Below, piece by piece: positions 51,495-60,489 of a DNA stretch of 64,000 bases. Under the pieces are notes generated by a model. It worked only from the letters and a program-made list of their open reading frames with translations, was not told the origin of the DNA and did not search any database. This DNA comes from Methylobacterium sp. Lineage in GTDB: Bacteria > Pseudomonadota > Alphaproteobacteria > Rhizobiales > Beijerinckiaceae. Position 1 is the stretch's first letter. Every line of letters starts with the position of its first letter. The position numbers and the translations under genes were made by a program. Where the stretch lies: the NCBI GenBank assembly GCA_020252645.1, contig JADCCN010000003.1:62001-126000 (forward strand), given 5' to 3'.

Positions 51495-52940
51495 GTGCCG
51501 AAGAACCCCTCCACGATCATCATCCGGGTTCCGCCCGAACGTGCGCGCTTCGCGCTCAAGGCTCTGGTCGCAGGTCTGGAGCGCCTGGGCCACACGGCGC
51601 ATCTCGAAGCGGCGGGTTCCGCGCCGGCCGATGCCGAGGTGGAGCGCGTGCTGGCTTTCGAGCGCAGGCTCCACCGCGATCCCGAGACGCCGGGCTTGCG
51701 CCTGCCCCTGCCGGCCGCGGAGCCGCGCAGCGGTGTGATCATCTCGCTCGCCGGCCCGATGCCGGAGGCCGAGTTCGCGCTCTGGCTGGATGGCGAGACC
51801 GGCCTCGACAGCTTGGAAACAAGCCTTGTGAACGGCCATGTTCCGCTGATCGAGTTGCGGGATCGCGCCGGAACGGTGCGCGCGGCCGGCCTTCCCGGCA
51901 TCGAGCAGCGCGAGATCCTCGGCCGGTCGCTGGTCGGGTTCTATGCCCGCCTCGCGACCGTGATCGACATGGCGCTCGATGGTGCCGCGCGCAGCCTGCC
52001 GGATCGCAATGGCATGCGCGAGACGCCGGGCGGCACGACACCCTTGGGCTATTTTCTGCGGCATACCGCGCAAAAGGTGGCCGGGCGCATCGCACCCGCG
52101 CGGCAACGCGCCGAACATTGGCGCATCGGGATACGGCCGGTCACCGGGCGCTTCCGACCGGATGGCGATGGCCATCCCCACGGTTTCCTGATTTTGCCCG
52201 ATGATGGCGGGCGCTGTTATGCCGATCCGGTGCTGTGGGAGGATGGCGAGCGCACTTTCCTGCTGATGGAGGAATTCCCCTACGATACCGGCATCGGCTG
52301 CCTCGCCTATACCGAACTGGCGCCCGATGGCCGCGCGCTCCATTCGCCAAGGCGCATGCTCGAAAGGCGGACGCACCTCTCCTATCCCTTCGTTTTCCGC
52401 CATGACGGCGACATCTACTTGCTGCCTGAGAATGCCGCTTCCGGCGCGCTCACGCTTTATCGCGCCCGGCAGTTTCCGGAGGTTTGGGAGGAGCACAGCG
52501 TGCTGATCCCCGGCCGCGCGCTGCATGATGCAACCCTCATCGAGAAGGACGGGCGCTGGTGGCTGCTCGCGAATGAGGAATTCGGCGGCTCGAGCTGGGA
52601 TGTCCTCGTGATCTTTTCGGGCGAGAGCCCGCTCGGCCCCTTCCAGCCGCATGGGGTGCATCCGATCCTCGTCGATGCGCGACTTTCCCGCCCGGCCGGC
52701 CCGGTGCTGCGGGACGGCAGCCGCCTCATCCGGCCGGTTCAGAGCTGCCTCGGCGGCTATGGGCAGTTCCTGCGCTTCACCGAAATCACCCAGCTCGATG
52801 ATCAGGGTTTCAGGCAGCGCGAGATCGGCCGGATGATGCCCGAAGGGGATCGCGAGATGTCCGGGCTTCACACTTATGCGCGATCCTCGCGCTTCGAGGC
52901 GATCGACCTGCTCACGCGCCGGAACTGGCGTCTGGCTTGA
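51495..52940 (+). CDS. Glucosamine-inositolphosphorylceramide-transferase-like beta-propeller protein
   Basis: A 481-residue protein. The N-terminal third (1-190) is poorly conserved; the rest reads as a five-bladed beta-propeller of the GINT1 N-terminal type: HWRIGIRPVTGRFRPDGDGH, YADPVLWEDGERTFLLMEEF, SYPFVFRHDGDIYLLPENAA, RALHDATLIEKDGRWWLLAN and RPAGPVLRDGSRLIRPVQS. Bacterial copies occur in polysaccharide loci, sometimes fused to a formyltransferase-like domain. An enzymatic sugar-transfer or binding role is likely but unproven. It starts with GTG at 51495 and overlaps the convergent AbrB-like gene by 29 bases. Confidence 0.75.
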   Translation: MPKNPSTIIIRVPPERARFALKALVAGLERLGHTAHLEAAGSAPADAEVERVLAFERRLHRDPETPGLRLPLPAAEPRSGVIISLAGPMPEAEFALWLDGETGLDSLETSLVNGHVPLIELRDRAGTVRAAGLPGIEQREILGRSLVGFYARLATVIDMALDGAARSLPDRNGMRETPGGTTPLGYFLRHTAQKVAGRIAPARQRAEHWRIGIRPVTGRFRPDGDGHPHGFLILPDDGGRCYADPVLWEDGERTFLLMEEFPYDTGIGCLAYTELAPDGRALHSPRRMLERRTHLSYPFVFRHDGDIYLLPENAASGALTLYRARQFPEVWEEHSVLIPGRALHDATLIEKDGRWWLLANEEFGGSSWDVLVIFSGESPLGPFQPHGVHPILVDARLSRPAGPVLRDGSRLIRPVQSCLGGYGQFLRFTEITQLDDQGFRQREIGRMMPEGDREMSGLHTYARSSRFEAIDLLTRRNWRLA

Positions 52941-53964
52941 GGTTTCGCGCCCGGCGGCGCAGCAGGAAGGGCAAGGCGGCCGCGATCACCACGAACCGCC
53001 CCACTTGGTGCGAGGCGAGGTAGAGCGGATCGAGCCCCAAGGCCATGCCGAGCACGATCATCGCCTCAAGCCCCCCCGGCGCGAAGGCAATGATGGCCTC
53101 GGCCGGTCGCACATCCGCGATCAGGATGGCCAGCACAACGCCCATGATCGTGACCGCCATGGCCGCGACGAACGAGACAACAGCCGGCAAGAACAGGCTT
53201 CGCACCGCCTGAAGCGTGATGCCCGCAATGCGCGAGCCGGCAAAAATGCCGATCAGGAACATCGATGCATCCATGATGAAGGCCGGCGGCGCGCCCGGCA
53301 GCCAGCCCGTGGCATGGGTGAGGCCCCCGGCGGCCATGCCACCGAACATGAAAGGTGCCAGCATCCGGATGCGTTCGAACAGGAAAGCCAGGGCCAGCGC
53401 GAAGGCCATCATCAGCGCGAAGGCCGGGGCGGTGATCACCTCGGCCTCGATCACGCGACCGGTTGTTGCGGAGAAATTGACGGCGCTGGGCAGGATTGCC
53501 ACGAGAAAGAACACGCGGAAAGCCTGCACAATGGCGACGCGCGACATATCCATGCCCGCGGCGGCGCTCGTGGCCAGAACCACGGACATCGCACCCGGCA
53601 GGGAGCCGAACAGTGCCACATCCTTCGGCCAGTTGAAAAACCGGACCAGCACGAAGCGGCTGGCGAGCGTGATCCCCACGATGGTCATCGCCAGGATCAG
53701 CAGCGATAGCGGATAACGGGCGACCGCTTCGAGCATTTCCGGCGTGATCGCAGAACCCATCGCGACCCCGGCGAAAAGCAACCCGACATCGCGCAACAGA
53801 TCGGGCATCGCCACCCGCGAGCCCGCCGCGAGCAGGAACACCACGCCCACCATCGAGCCGGAAAGCCAGGCCGCGGGCAGGCCGAGGGCCTTGAAGATCA
53901 GCGCGCCGGCGAGCCCGGCCGCCAGTGTTCGCAGAAGCAGCATCGCCGGGCCGAAATCAGGCAT
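52912..53964 (-). CDS. AbrB-family (PF05145) membrane transporter
   Basis: A 350-residue ~10-helix membrane protein, internally duplicated: LLRTLAAGLAGALIFKALGL PAAWLSGSM near the start and APFMFGGMAAGGLTHATGWL, PGAPPAFIMDASMFLIGIFA later. FGSLPGAMSVVLATSAAAG and FAPGGLEAMIVLGMALGLDP are family hallmarks (also called 'ammonia monooxygenase' in error). Substrate unknown; some members are linked to tricarballylate or amino-acid uptake or export. The start is ATG 53964, overlapping the aminotransferase stop by eight bases, so the two are translationally coupled; export of an amino acid is a possible role. Confidence 0.85.
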   Translation of the reverse strand: MPDFGPAMLLLRTLAAGLAGALIFKALGLPAAWLSGSMVGVVFLLAAGSRVAMPDLLRDVGLLFAGVAMGSAITPEMLEAVARYPLSLLILAMTIVGITLASRFVLVRFFNWPKDVALFGSLPGAMSVVLATSAAAGMDMSRVAIVQAFRVFFLVAILPSAVNFSATTGRVIEAEVITAPAFALMMAFALALAFLFERIRMLAPFMFGGMAAGGLTHATGWLPGAPPAFIMDASMFLIGIFAGSRIAGITLQAVRSLFLPAVVSFVAAMAVTIMGVVLAILIADVRPAEAIIAFAPGGLEAMIVLGMALGLDPLYLASHQVGRFVVIAAALPFLLRRRARNLKPDASSGA

Positions 53965-55144
53965 CGGCCATGGCGCGCGCCCGGATGCGCGCCGCGAGGC
54001 GGTTGGCGGCTTCCGCCACATCCTCGCCCTTGCGCAGATAGCACAGGCGCAGGAAGCCCTCGCCGCCCGTGCCGAAAGCCGTGCCCGGCGCGAGGCCGAC
54101 GCCCGCATGATCAACGAGATCGAAGGCAAGCGCGCGGGTATCCGTCGCGCCTTCGACCCCGAAGAAAAGGTAGAAGGCACCCGGCGGCGTCGCGAGGCGG
54201 AAGCCCGGCACGGCGGAAAGGGTCGTGATCAACTGATCGCGATTGAGCTTCGCCTGCCGCACCTGCTCGACGATGAAGGAATCGCCCCCTTCCAGCGCCG
54301 CAATGCCCGCACGCTGCGCGAAAACGGGCGTGCCCGAACTGGAATACTGGATGAGATTGACGATGACCTGCGCCAGGGCCGGCGGCGCCTCCAGCCAGCC
54401 CATGCGCCAGCCGGTCATGGCCCAGTTCTTCGAGAAGGTCTGCACGAAGAGGATGCGATCCTCCTCGGTCATCAGGTCGCGGAAGGAGGGCGCGCGGGGT
54501 GCTTCATGGAAGAACCGGCCGTAGATCTCGTCGGCGATGATCCAGAGGCCATGCTTGCGGGCGAGTGCCAGCATCGCCCGGACTTCGTCGAGCGTCGCGG
54601 TCCATCCCGTGGGGTTCGCGGGAGAGTTGATGCACAGCGCCCGCGTGCGCGGGGTGATCGCCCGCGCGATATCGTCGATTTCGAGCTGCCAGCCGGCATT
54701 GCCGAAGCGCATCGGCACCTCGCGCGTCGTGGCGCCGGCCACCTCCAGCGCACCGCGGAAATTCGGCCAGGCCGGCGTGGGAACGATCACCTCGTCACCC
54801 GAACCGGCCGTCATCCGCACCGCGATCTGCAGCGCATGCATGCCGCCATTCGTGACGAAAATGCGCTCCGCCCCCACCTTGTGGTCCGACATTCGGCTGA
54901 GATAGGCCGCGATCGCCTCCCGCAGCGGCGGAATGCCCGCCTGATGCGTGTAGAAAGTCTCGCCTGCCGCGAGCGACCGGCTGGCGGCCTCGATGATGAA
55001 GGTCGGCGTGGCGCGATCCCCCTCCCCCACCCAGAGCGGCAGGAGGCCCGGCCTGTTGCGACCATAATCGAAGACCTCGACAATGCCGCTTGACGGCGCA
55101 GCCAGAGCTTCGGGGCGAAGGGGGAAAAGATCAGAGGAAAGCAT
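53957..55144 (-). CDS. Class I/II PLP aminotransferase
   Basis: A 395-residue fold-type I aminotransferase. LWVGEGDRATPTFIIEAASR, ETFYTHQAGIPPLREAIAAY, CINSPANPTGWTATLDEVRA and the PLP lysine in TFSKNWAMTGWRMGWLEAPP are diagnostic; the C-terminal FLRLCYLRKGE supplies the carboxylate-binding arginine. It transfers amino groups between an amino acid and a keto acid; aspartate- or aromatic-type specificity cannot be resolved. Couples with the AbrB-like permease gene. The start ATG 55144 has no strong rival. Confidence 0.9.
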   Translation of the reverse strand: MLSSDLFPLRPEALAAPSSGIVEVFDYGRNRPGLLPLWVGEGDRATPTFIIEAASRSLAAGETFYTHQAGIPPLREAIAAYLSRMSDHKVGAERIFVTNGGMHALQIAVRMTAGSGDEVIVPTPAWPNFRGALEVAGATTREVPMRFGNAGWQLEIDDIARAITPRTRALCINSPANPTGWTATLDEVRAMLALARKHGLWIIADEIYGRFFHEAPRAPSFRDLMTEEDRILFVQTFSKNWAMTGWRMGWLEAPPALAQVIVNLIQYSSSGTPVFAQRAGIAALEGGDSFIVEQVRQAKLNRDQLITTLSAVPGFRLATPPGAFYLFFGVEGATDTRALAFDLVDHAGVGLAPGTAFGTGGEGFLRLCYLRKGEDVAEAANRLAARIRARAMADA

Positions 55145-55288
55145 GGTTCTTCATGCGGGAAAGACCGGCGAAGAGCAATCGCGCCATGTCGATCGATGGA
55201 GGAAATGGCGTGATGGACAGGCCGGGCGGCTGATGCAGGAAAGGGCGGAGAGTCCCCCCGCCGCCCTCGCGTTCTTTCCGGATTTCGC

Positions 55289-55702
55289 TCATTTCCTCAG
55301 GAGATCGCGGATTTCGGCCAGCAGCTTCTCCTGCGCGCCCGGCTCGGGCGGGGCGGCTGGAGCGGCGGCCTCGGTCTTCTTCAGGCGGTTCATCCACTTC
55401 ACCACCAGGAACAGCACCCAGGCGATGATGATGAAATTGATCGAGACGGTGATGAACTTGCCATAGGCCAGCACGGCGCCCTGCTGCGCGGCCTCCGCCA
55501 CGTTGGTCGCGGTCACGCCCTTGGAGAGGGCGATGAAGGCGTTGTCGAAGTTCAGTCCGCCCGTCAGCGCACCGATGATCGGCATGAAGACATCACCCAC
55601 CAGGGAATCGACGATCCTGGAGAATGCCGCGCCGATGATGACACCGATCGCAAGATCGACGACATTGCCCTTGAGGGCGAATTCCTTGAATTCTTTCAGC
55701 AT
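55289..55702 (-). CDS. mscL: Large-conductance mechanosensitive channel
   Basis: A 137-residue Msc[32 protein letters not shown] contains the N-terminal amphipathic and pore-lining helix with its glycine pattern; [20 protein letters not shown] is the second helix, followed by a cytoplasmic tail ending [13 protein letters not shown]. It forms the pentameric pressure-relief valve of the inner membrane. The start is ATG 55702 (MLKEFKEF). Single-gene unit, 144 bases from the aminotransferase and divergent from the hybrid kinase. Confidence 0.97.
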   Translation of the reverse strand: MLKEFKEFALKGNVVDLAIGVIIGAAFSRIVDSLVGDVFMPIIGALTGGLNFDNAFIALSKGVTATNVAEAAQQGAVLAYGKFITVSINFIIIAWVLFLVVKWMNRLKKTEAAAPAAPPEPGAQEKLLAEIRDLLRK

Positions 55703-55932
55703 TGTTATGGTCCCCTGCCTTTTGCGGATGCCGGAAAGCCCCCCGCTCCCGCGCAAGCCCCGGCTCTCGGGCCCTGTTTCCTGCCCGCGGCCGCGAAACC
55801 TAGGTCAAAAGTCGAGAACGCTCAAGGCGATCGCCTGAGCATCGCCTCTTGTGCGCGGAGGCCGGCGGCGCGATCATGCATCCGAAAGCCCTGCGGCAGC
55901 CGCAGGCGTGAAAGACGGGGGGATGACCGGAG

Positions 55933-58900
55933 ATGCTGGCCGGCTGGGTCGCGGTTTCGGGCGCGCTCATCTATCTGATGATCCTGTTCGGTGTTGCCTA
56001 TTTCGGCGACAGGAAGGGTCGTTTCCTGCTCGAGGGCCGGCTCCGGCCGACGATCTATGCCTTCGCGCTCGCCGTCTATTGCACCTCCTGGACCTTCCTG
56101 GGTTCCGTGGGGCTGGCCTCGCGCAACGGGCTCGACTTCCTCCCGATCTATATCGGGCCGCTGATCGTCATCCTGCTGGGGTTGCCCCTCATCGCGCGGG
56201 TCATTCACATCGCGCGGGTGCATCGCATCACTTCGGTCGCCGACTTCATCGGCTCGCGTTATGGCAAGAGCGTCAAGGTCGCGGCCCTTGTCGCGGTGAT
56301 CGCGATCGTCGGCACGATTCCCTATATCGCCCTGCAGCTCAAGGCGATTTCGGCGGCGCTCGAGATCATCGTGCTGCGCGAACTGGGCTATGTGCCGCAG
56401 ATTTCCGGCCTCTCGGCGCTGGGCGACATCTCGCTGTTCGTCACGCTGGTGCTGGCCGCCTTCGCGGTCGCCTTCGGCACGAGGCATGTGGATGCGACCG
56501 AGCACCAGAACGGCCTGATGCTGGCGATCGCGGCGGAATCCTTCGTGAAGCTGCTGGCCTTCATCGCGGTGGGCGTCTTCGTCGTCTATTTCATGTTCGA
56601 CGGCTTTGGTGACCTCTTCATCAAGGCAGCCGCCGAGCCGGCAGCCGCGAAGGTGTTCTCGGGCGAGATCGACCCCGTGATCTGGCTCACCACCACCTTC
56701 CTTGCCGGCTGCGCCATCCTGCTGCTGCCGCGCCAGTTCCATGTGATGGTCGTGGAAAACCGTGATGTGCGCGACCTGCGGCAGGCGGGCTGGCAGTTCC
56801 CGCTCTATCTCGTGGCGATCAACATCTTCGTGGTGCCCATCGCGCTGGCGGGCCTCATCCTCGTGCCCGGTGCCGGCGTCGATCGCGACCTGATGGTCAT
56901 CCAGCTGCCGCTGCTGGGCGATGCCGGCTGGGTGGCGCTGGTCGCCTTCATCGGCGCGCTTTCGGCCGCGACCGCAATGGTGATCGTGGAATCGGTGGCC
57001 TGCGGCATCATGATCTCGAACGACCTCGTGGTGCCCCTGCTGCTGCGTCGCCCGAATTTCCGCGGCAAGCGCGCGGGCGAGGCCGATAGCAAGGATTCCG
57101 GCAACGCTCCCTTCCAGACCATGGTGGACACCGTTCTTACCATTCGCCGCATCGGCGTGGTGGTGATGGTGCTGCTGGGCTTTGCGTATTATCGCGCCTC
57201 GGAGCAGGCGGCACTGGCGACGATCGGGCTTCTGTCCTTCGCGGCCATTGCGCAATTGATGCCCTCCTTCATCCTCGGCCTCTTCTGGCCGCGGGCGAAT
57301 GCGAAAGGCGCCTTTGCGGGGCTGCTTGCGGGGTTCAGCATCTGGTTCTACCTTCTGTTCCTGCCCACGCTGGCGGGCATGCACGGCATGGTCGGCGATT
57401 TCGTGCGCCACGGCCCGCTCGGCATCGAGGCCCTGGCCCCGGCGCAACTGCTTGTTCCGGGCTGGCCGCCGCTTGTTCAGGGCGTAGTGCTGTCGCTGCT
57501 GGCCAATCTGGCCCTGCTGATCCTCCTGTCGCTCATCACCGAGGTGAGCCCGATCGAGCGCGTGCAGGCGAGCCTTTTCACGAGCCCGGACACGGCTTAT
57601 CCCGGCGGCAGCTTCAAGCTCTGGCGCAGTTCGGTGACGATGGACGAACTGCGCGCGACCGTCTCCCGCTACCTCGGGCCGGAGCGCACGGAACGCGCCT
57701 TCCGCGCCTATGAGGATCAGCGCGGCATTCCCGATCAGCCGCGGCAGGAGGCGGATGCCCACGCGATCCGCTTCTCCGAGCAGGTGCTCGCATCGGCCAT
57801 CGGGGCGGCCTCATCGCGCCTCGTGCTCTCGCTGATGCTCCGGCGCCGGAATGTCTCCACGGAAGCCGCGCTGAAGCTGCTGGATGATGCCTCTGCCGCG
57901 ATGCAGCATTCGCGCATGCTGCTGCAGCACGGGCTCGACCATGCGCGGCAAGGGGTGACGGTGTTCGATTCCGACCTGCGCCTGATGTGCTGGAACCGCG
58001 CCTTCCAGGATCTCTTCGACCTGCCGGAAGGTCTGCTGCATTTCGGCGTCGGACTGGATGAGATCGTCAGTCACAATGCCCGTCGCGGCCTTTATGGCGA
58101 GCAGGTGGGGCCGGATGTGATCGCCCGGCGCATCACCTCGCTGGTGCAGGAGAGCGAGCCGCGCCGCCTGCATCTGCCGCCCACCGGCCGCGTGATCGAG
58201 ATCCGCTCGAACCATCTGCCGGATGGCGGTCTGGTGACGACCTACACCGACATCACCGAGGCGGTGGCGGCCGAGCAGGCCCTGGAACAGGCCAATGTCA
58301 CGCTCGAAAATCGCGTGCGCGAGCGCACCGAGGAGCTGATGCGGCTCAACACCGAATATGCCCGCGCGAAGAAGGACGCCGACGAGGCCAATGCCTCGAA
58401 GACGCGCTTCCTCGCGGCTGCGAGCCATGACATCGCCCAGCCGCTGAATGCCGCGCGCCTCTATGCCTCGGCGCTCGCCGAAGGCGCGCAACAGACACCG
58501 CATGCCGAACTGGCTCGCAATGTCGAAGCCTCGCTCAACGCGGTGGAGGAAATTCTCTCGGCCCTGCTCGAAATCTCGCGGCTCGATGCCGGCAAACTGA
58601 AGCCGGAATACTCGACCTTCGCCATCGACGAGATTCTCGGCCAGTTGCGCATCGAGTTCGAACCGGTGGCGAAGGGCAAGGGCATCGAACTGGTCCTGCT
58701 GCAATCTTCACTGGTGGTCACGAGCGATCGTCGCCTGCTGCGTCGCCTTCTGCAGAACCTTATCTCGAACGCGATCAAATACACCGTCACCGGCAAGGTG
58801 CTGGTGGGCTGCCGGCGCAGCCGCCATGGCGTGCGCCTGGTGGTGGCCGATACCGGCATCGGCATCCCCCAGAAGCAGCAGAAGGCGATCTTCAAGGAGT

Positions 58901-59505
58901 TCCAGAGGCTGGAACAGGGTGCCCGCATCGAACGCGGGCTCGGCCTCGGCCTCTCCATCGTCGAACGCATCGTGAAGGTGCTCGATCTGAAGCTCGATCT
59001 CGCCTCCCAAAGCGGCAAGGGCTCGACCTTCACGCTTCATCTGCCGCGCGCTCAGGCGAGCCGCGCCCGCGTGGGCCCGACAGAGGCCGAGCCCCCCGCA
59101 GCGGCCCCGGCGAGCCTGGCGGGCCGGAAGATCCTCGTCATCGACAACGAGCCGACGATTCTCGATGGCATGCGCCGCCTGCTGGAAGGCTGGTCCTGCG
59201 AGGTGATGACCGCGTCGGACGCGGAGGAAGCCATCAAGGCCTTGCGTGGAGCCAAGGCGAAACCGGATGTGATGCTCGTGGATTATCACCTCGATGATTC
59301 AAACGGCATCGACGCCATTCTGAAGCTGCGCTGGCGCTTCCGCTCCATTGTGCCGGCCGTGCTCATTACCGCCGAGCGATCGCAGGAGGTGCGGGACCGC
59401 GCGACCGCCGAGCAGATCGAAATCCTCAACAAGCCCATCAAGCCGCCCGCCTTGCGCGCGCTGCTCGTGCAGATCGGCCTCAAGCGCACGCTGGCGGCCG
59501 AATGA
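55933..59505 (+). CDS. Hybrid sensor kinase: Na+/solute symporter - PAS - HisKA - HATPase - receiver
   Basis: A 1190-residue fusion. Residues ~1-570 are a sodium:solute-symporter domain (YCTSWTFLGSVGLASRNGLD, RITSVADFIGSRYGKSVKVA), followed by a linker (SPIERVQASLF), a PAS domain (~660-770, GLDHARQGVTVFDSDLRLMC), a coiled coil, a HisKA with His832 in ASHDIAQPLNAARLYASAL, an ATPase domain (NLISNAIKYT, ADTGIGIP, GLGLGLSIVERI) and a receiver with Asp1117 (MLVDYHLDD) and KPIKPP. All catalytic residues are intact. Similar architecture occurs in CbrA/MxtR-type sensors. No separate response regulator is adjacent, so the output partner is elsewhere. Confidence 0.93.
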   Translation: MLAGWVAVSGALIYLMILFGVAYFGDRKGRFLLEGRLRPTIYAFALAVYCTSWTFLGSVGLASRNGLDFLPIYIGPLIVILLGLPLIARVIHIARVHRITSVADFIGSRYGKSVKVAALVAVIAIVGTIPYIALQLKAISAALEIIVLRELGYVPQISGLSALGDISLFVTLVLAAFAVAFGTRHVDATEHQNGLMLAIAAESFVKLLAFIAVGVFVVYFMFDGFGDLFIKAAAEPAAAKVFSGEIDPVIWLTTTFLAGCAILLLPRQFHVMVVENRDVRDLRQAGWQFPLYLVAINIFVVPIALAGLILVPGAGVDRDLMVIQLPLLGDAGWVALVAFIGALSAATAMVIVESVACGIMISNDLVVPLLLRRPNFRGKRAGEADSKDSGNAPFQTMVDTVLTIRRIGVVVMVLLGFAYYRASEQAALATIGLLSFAAIAQLMPSFILGLFWPRANAKGAFAGLLAGFSIWFYLLFLPTLAGMHGMVGDFVRHGPLGIEALAPAQLLVPGWPPLVQGVVLSLLANLALLILLSLITEVSPIERVQASLFTSPDTAYPGGSFKLWRSSVTMDELRATVSRYLGPERTERAFRAYEDQRGIPDQPRQEADAHAIRFSEQVLASAIGAASSRLVLSLMLRRRNVSTEAALKLLDDASAAMQHSRMLLQHGLDHARQGVTVFDSDLRLMCWNRAFQDLFDLPEGLLHFGVGLDEIVSHNARRGLYGEQVGPDVIARRITSLVQESEPRRLHLPPTGRVIEIRSNHLPDGGLVTTYTDITEAVAAEQALEQANVTLENRVRERTEELMRLNTEYARAKKDADEANASKTRFLAAASHDIAQPLNAARLYASALAEGAQQTPHAELARNVEASLNAVEEILSALLEISRLDAGKLKPEYSTFAIDEILGQLRIEFEPVAKGKGIELVLLQSSLVVTSDRRLLRRLLQNLISNAIKYTVTGKVLVGCRRSRHGVRLVVADTGIGIPQKQQKAIFKEFQRLEQGARIERGLGLGLSIVERIVKVLDLKLDLASQSGKGSTFTLHLPRAQASRARVGPTEAEPPAAAPASLAGRKILVIDNEPTILDGMRRLLEGWSCEVMTASDAEEAIKALRGAKAKPDVMLVDYHLDDSNGIDAILKLRWRFRSIVPAVLITAERSQEVRDRATAEQIEILNKPIKPPALRALLVQIGLKRTLAAE

Positions 59506-59555
59506 GGCGCGGTGCCACGCTTGCCGGCGCCGGCCGGGCGGACTAGATCAGCATC

Positions 59556-59921
59556 ATGATCCGGTTTCGCCGTTTCCTTTCCGGCTATCGCGACCTGAGC
59601 ATCGCTTTCGTTGCGGCTCTGGTGCTGCTGGCCGGCGTGGCGCAAGCCCGCGCGGGGACGGAACTGGCTGGCAAATCGCATTTCGCCGGTGGCTTTGCGC
59701 TCTGCCTGCAGGGCGGCCTTTCCGGGGAAGGCCCCGACCCGGACCATGATTGCGACCAGTGCCGCGTTCCGGCTTTGGCCAATATGCCGAAGCTGCCCGA
59801 GGGTTTTGCGAGCCCGGCCCTGCGCGTTTCCGAGGTTGCTGCCCCGATCGCCCGCGCGGGCCAGCCATCGGCCGCACCCACCTCCCGGCCCGAAGCGAGA
59901 GGACCGCCGGCGGCTGCCTGA
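59556..59921 (+). CDS. DUF2946-like small exported protein
   Basis: A 121-residue protein with an N-terminal hydrophobic leader (DLSIAFVAALVLLAGVAQAR) and a short histidine/cysteine motif DHDCDQCRVP near 64-73, as in DUF2946 proteins that accompany copper-handling genes. The tail is Pro/Ala-rich and low in complexity. It lies 46 bases before the PCuAC chaperone gene, which supports a link to copper delivery; the molecular role is unknown. Start ATG 59556 is preceded by TAGATCAGCATC without a strong ribosome site. Confidence 0.7.
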   Translation: MIRFRRFLSGYRDLSIAFVAALVLLAGVAQARAGTELAGKSHFAGGFALCLQGGLSGEGPDPDHDCDQCRVPALANMPKLPEGFASPALRVSEVAAPIARAGQPSAAPTSRPEARGPPAAA

Positions 59922-59967
59922 AGCCCGCCTGCCTTCCCCATTCTCTTCTATTCGGATCGGAACGATC

Positions 59968-60489
59968 ATGTCTCGTCTTCTCGCGCGTTTGCGCTTCTTC
60001 GCCCTGTCTCTGGCCATTCTGTCGCCCGTTCTCGCGGGTTTTCCTGTCTCCGCTCATGATTACAAGCTGGGTGATCTCAAGATCGACCACCCGTGGTCGC
60101 GTGCCACGCCCGGCGGCGCGAAGGTTGCCGGCGGCTTCATGAAGATCACCAACAACGGCAAGGAATCCGATCGCCTCATCGGCGGCACCCTCGTCACCGC
60201 CGGCATCGTGGAGATCCATGAGATGGCGATGGAAGGGAACGTGATGAAGATGCGCGCTCTCGCGCAGGGCCTCGAAATCAAGCCGGGCCAGGCCGTGGAG
60301 CTGAAGCCCGGTGGCTATCACGTGATGTTCCTCGACCTCAAATCGCCCCTGAAGGAAGGCGAGAAGGTGAAGGGCACGCTCGTTTTCCAGCGCGCGGGCA
60401 CCATCGAGGTGGAGTTCAAGATCGAAGCCCGTGGCGCCTCCGGCGGCCATGACCATGGCCACAATCACCAGGGAGGGCACAAGCCTTGA
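59968..60489 (+). CDS. Periplasmic copper chaperone PCu(A)C
   Basis: A 173-residue PCuAC protein with signal peptide (cleavage near VSAHD). The copper motif H-M-x(n)-M-x(n)-H-x-M is seen as EIHEMAMEGNVMKMRAL and GGYHVMFLDL, and a C-terminal histidine-rich tail GGHDHGHNHQGGHKP adds further metal-binding capacity. PCuAC passes Cu(I) to the CuA or CuB site of cytochrome oxidases. Its TGA overlaps the TTG start of the SCO gene (TTGA), so the two are translationally coupled and likely act in sequence. Confidence 0.93.
   Translation: MSRLLARLRFFALSLAILSPVLAGFPVSAHDYKLGDLKIDHPWSRATPGGAKVAGGFMKITNNGKESDRLIGGTLVTAGIVEIHEMAMEGNVMKMRALAQGLEIKPGQAVELKPGGYHVMFLDLKSPLKEGEKVKGTLVFQRAGTIEVEFKIEARGASGGHDHGHNHQGGHKP

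Noticed and set aside
52912-53964. Ammonia monooxygenase annotation
   Set aside because: This is a historical mislabel of the AbrB (PF05145) membrane family; no metal site or subunit partners of a monooxygenase are present.
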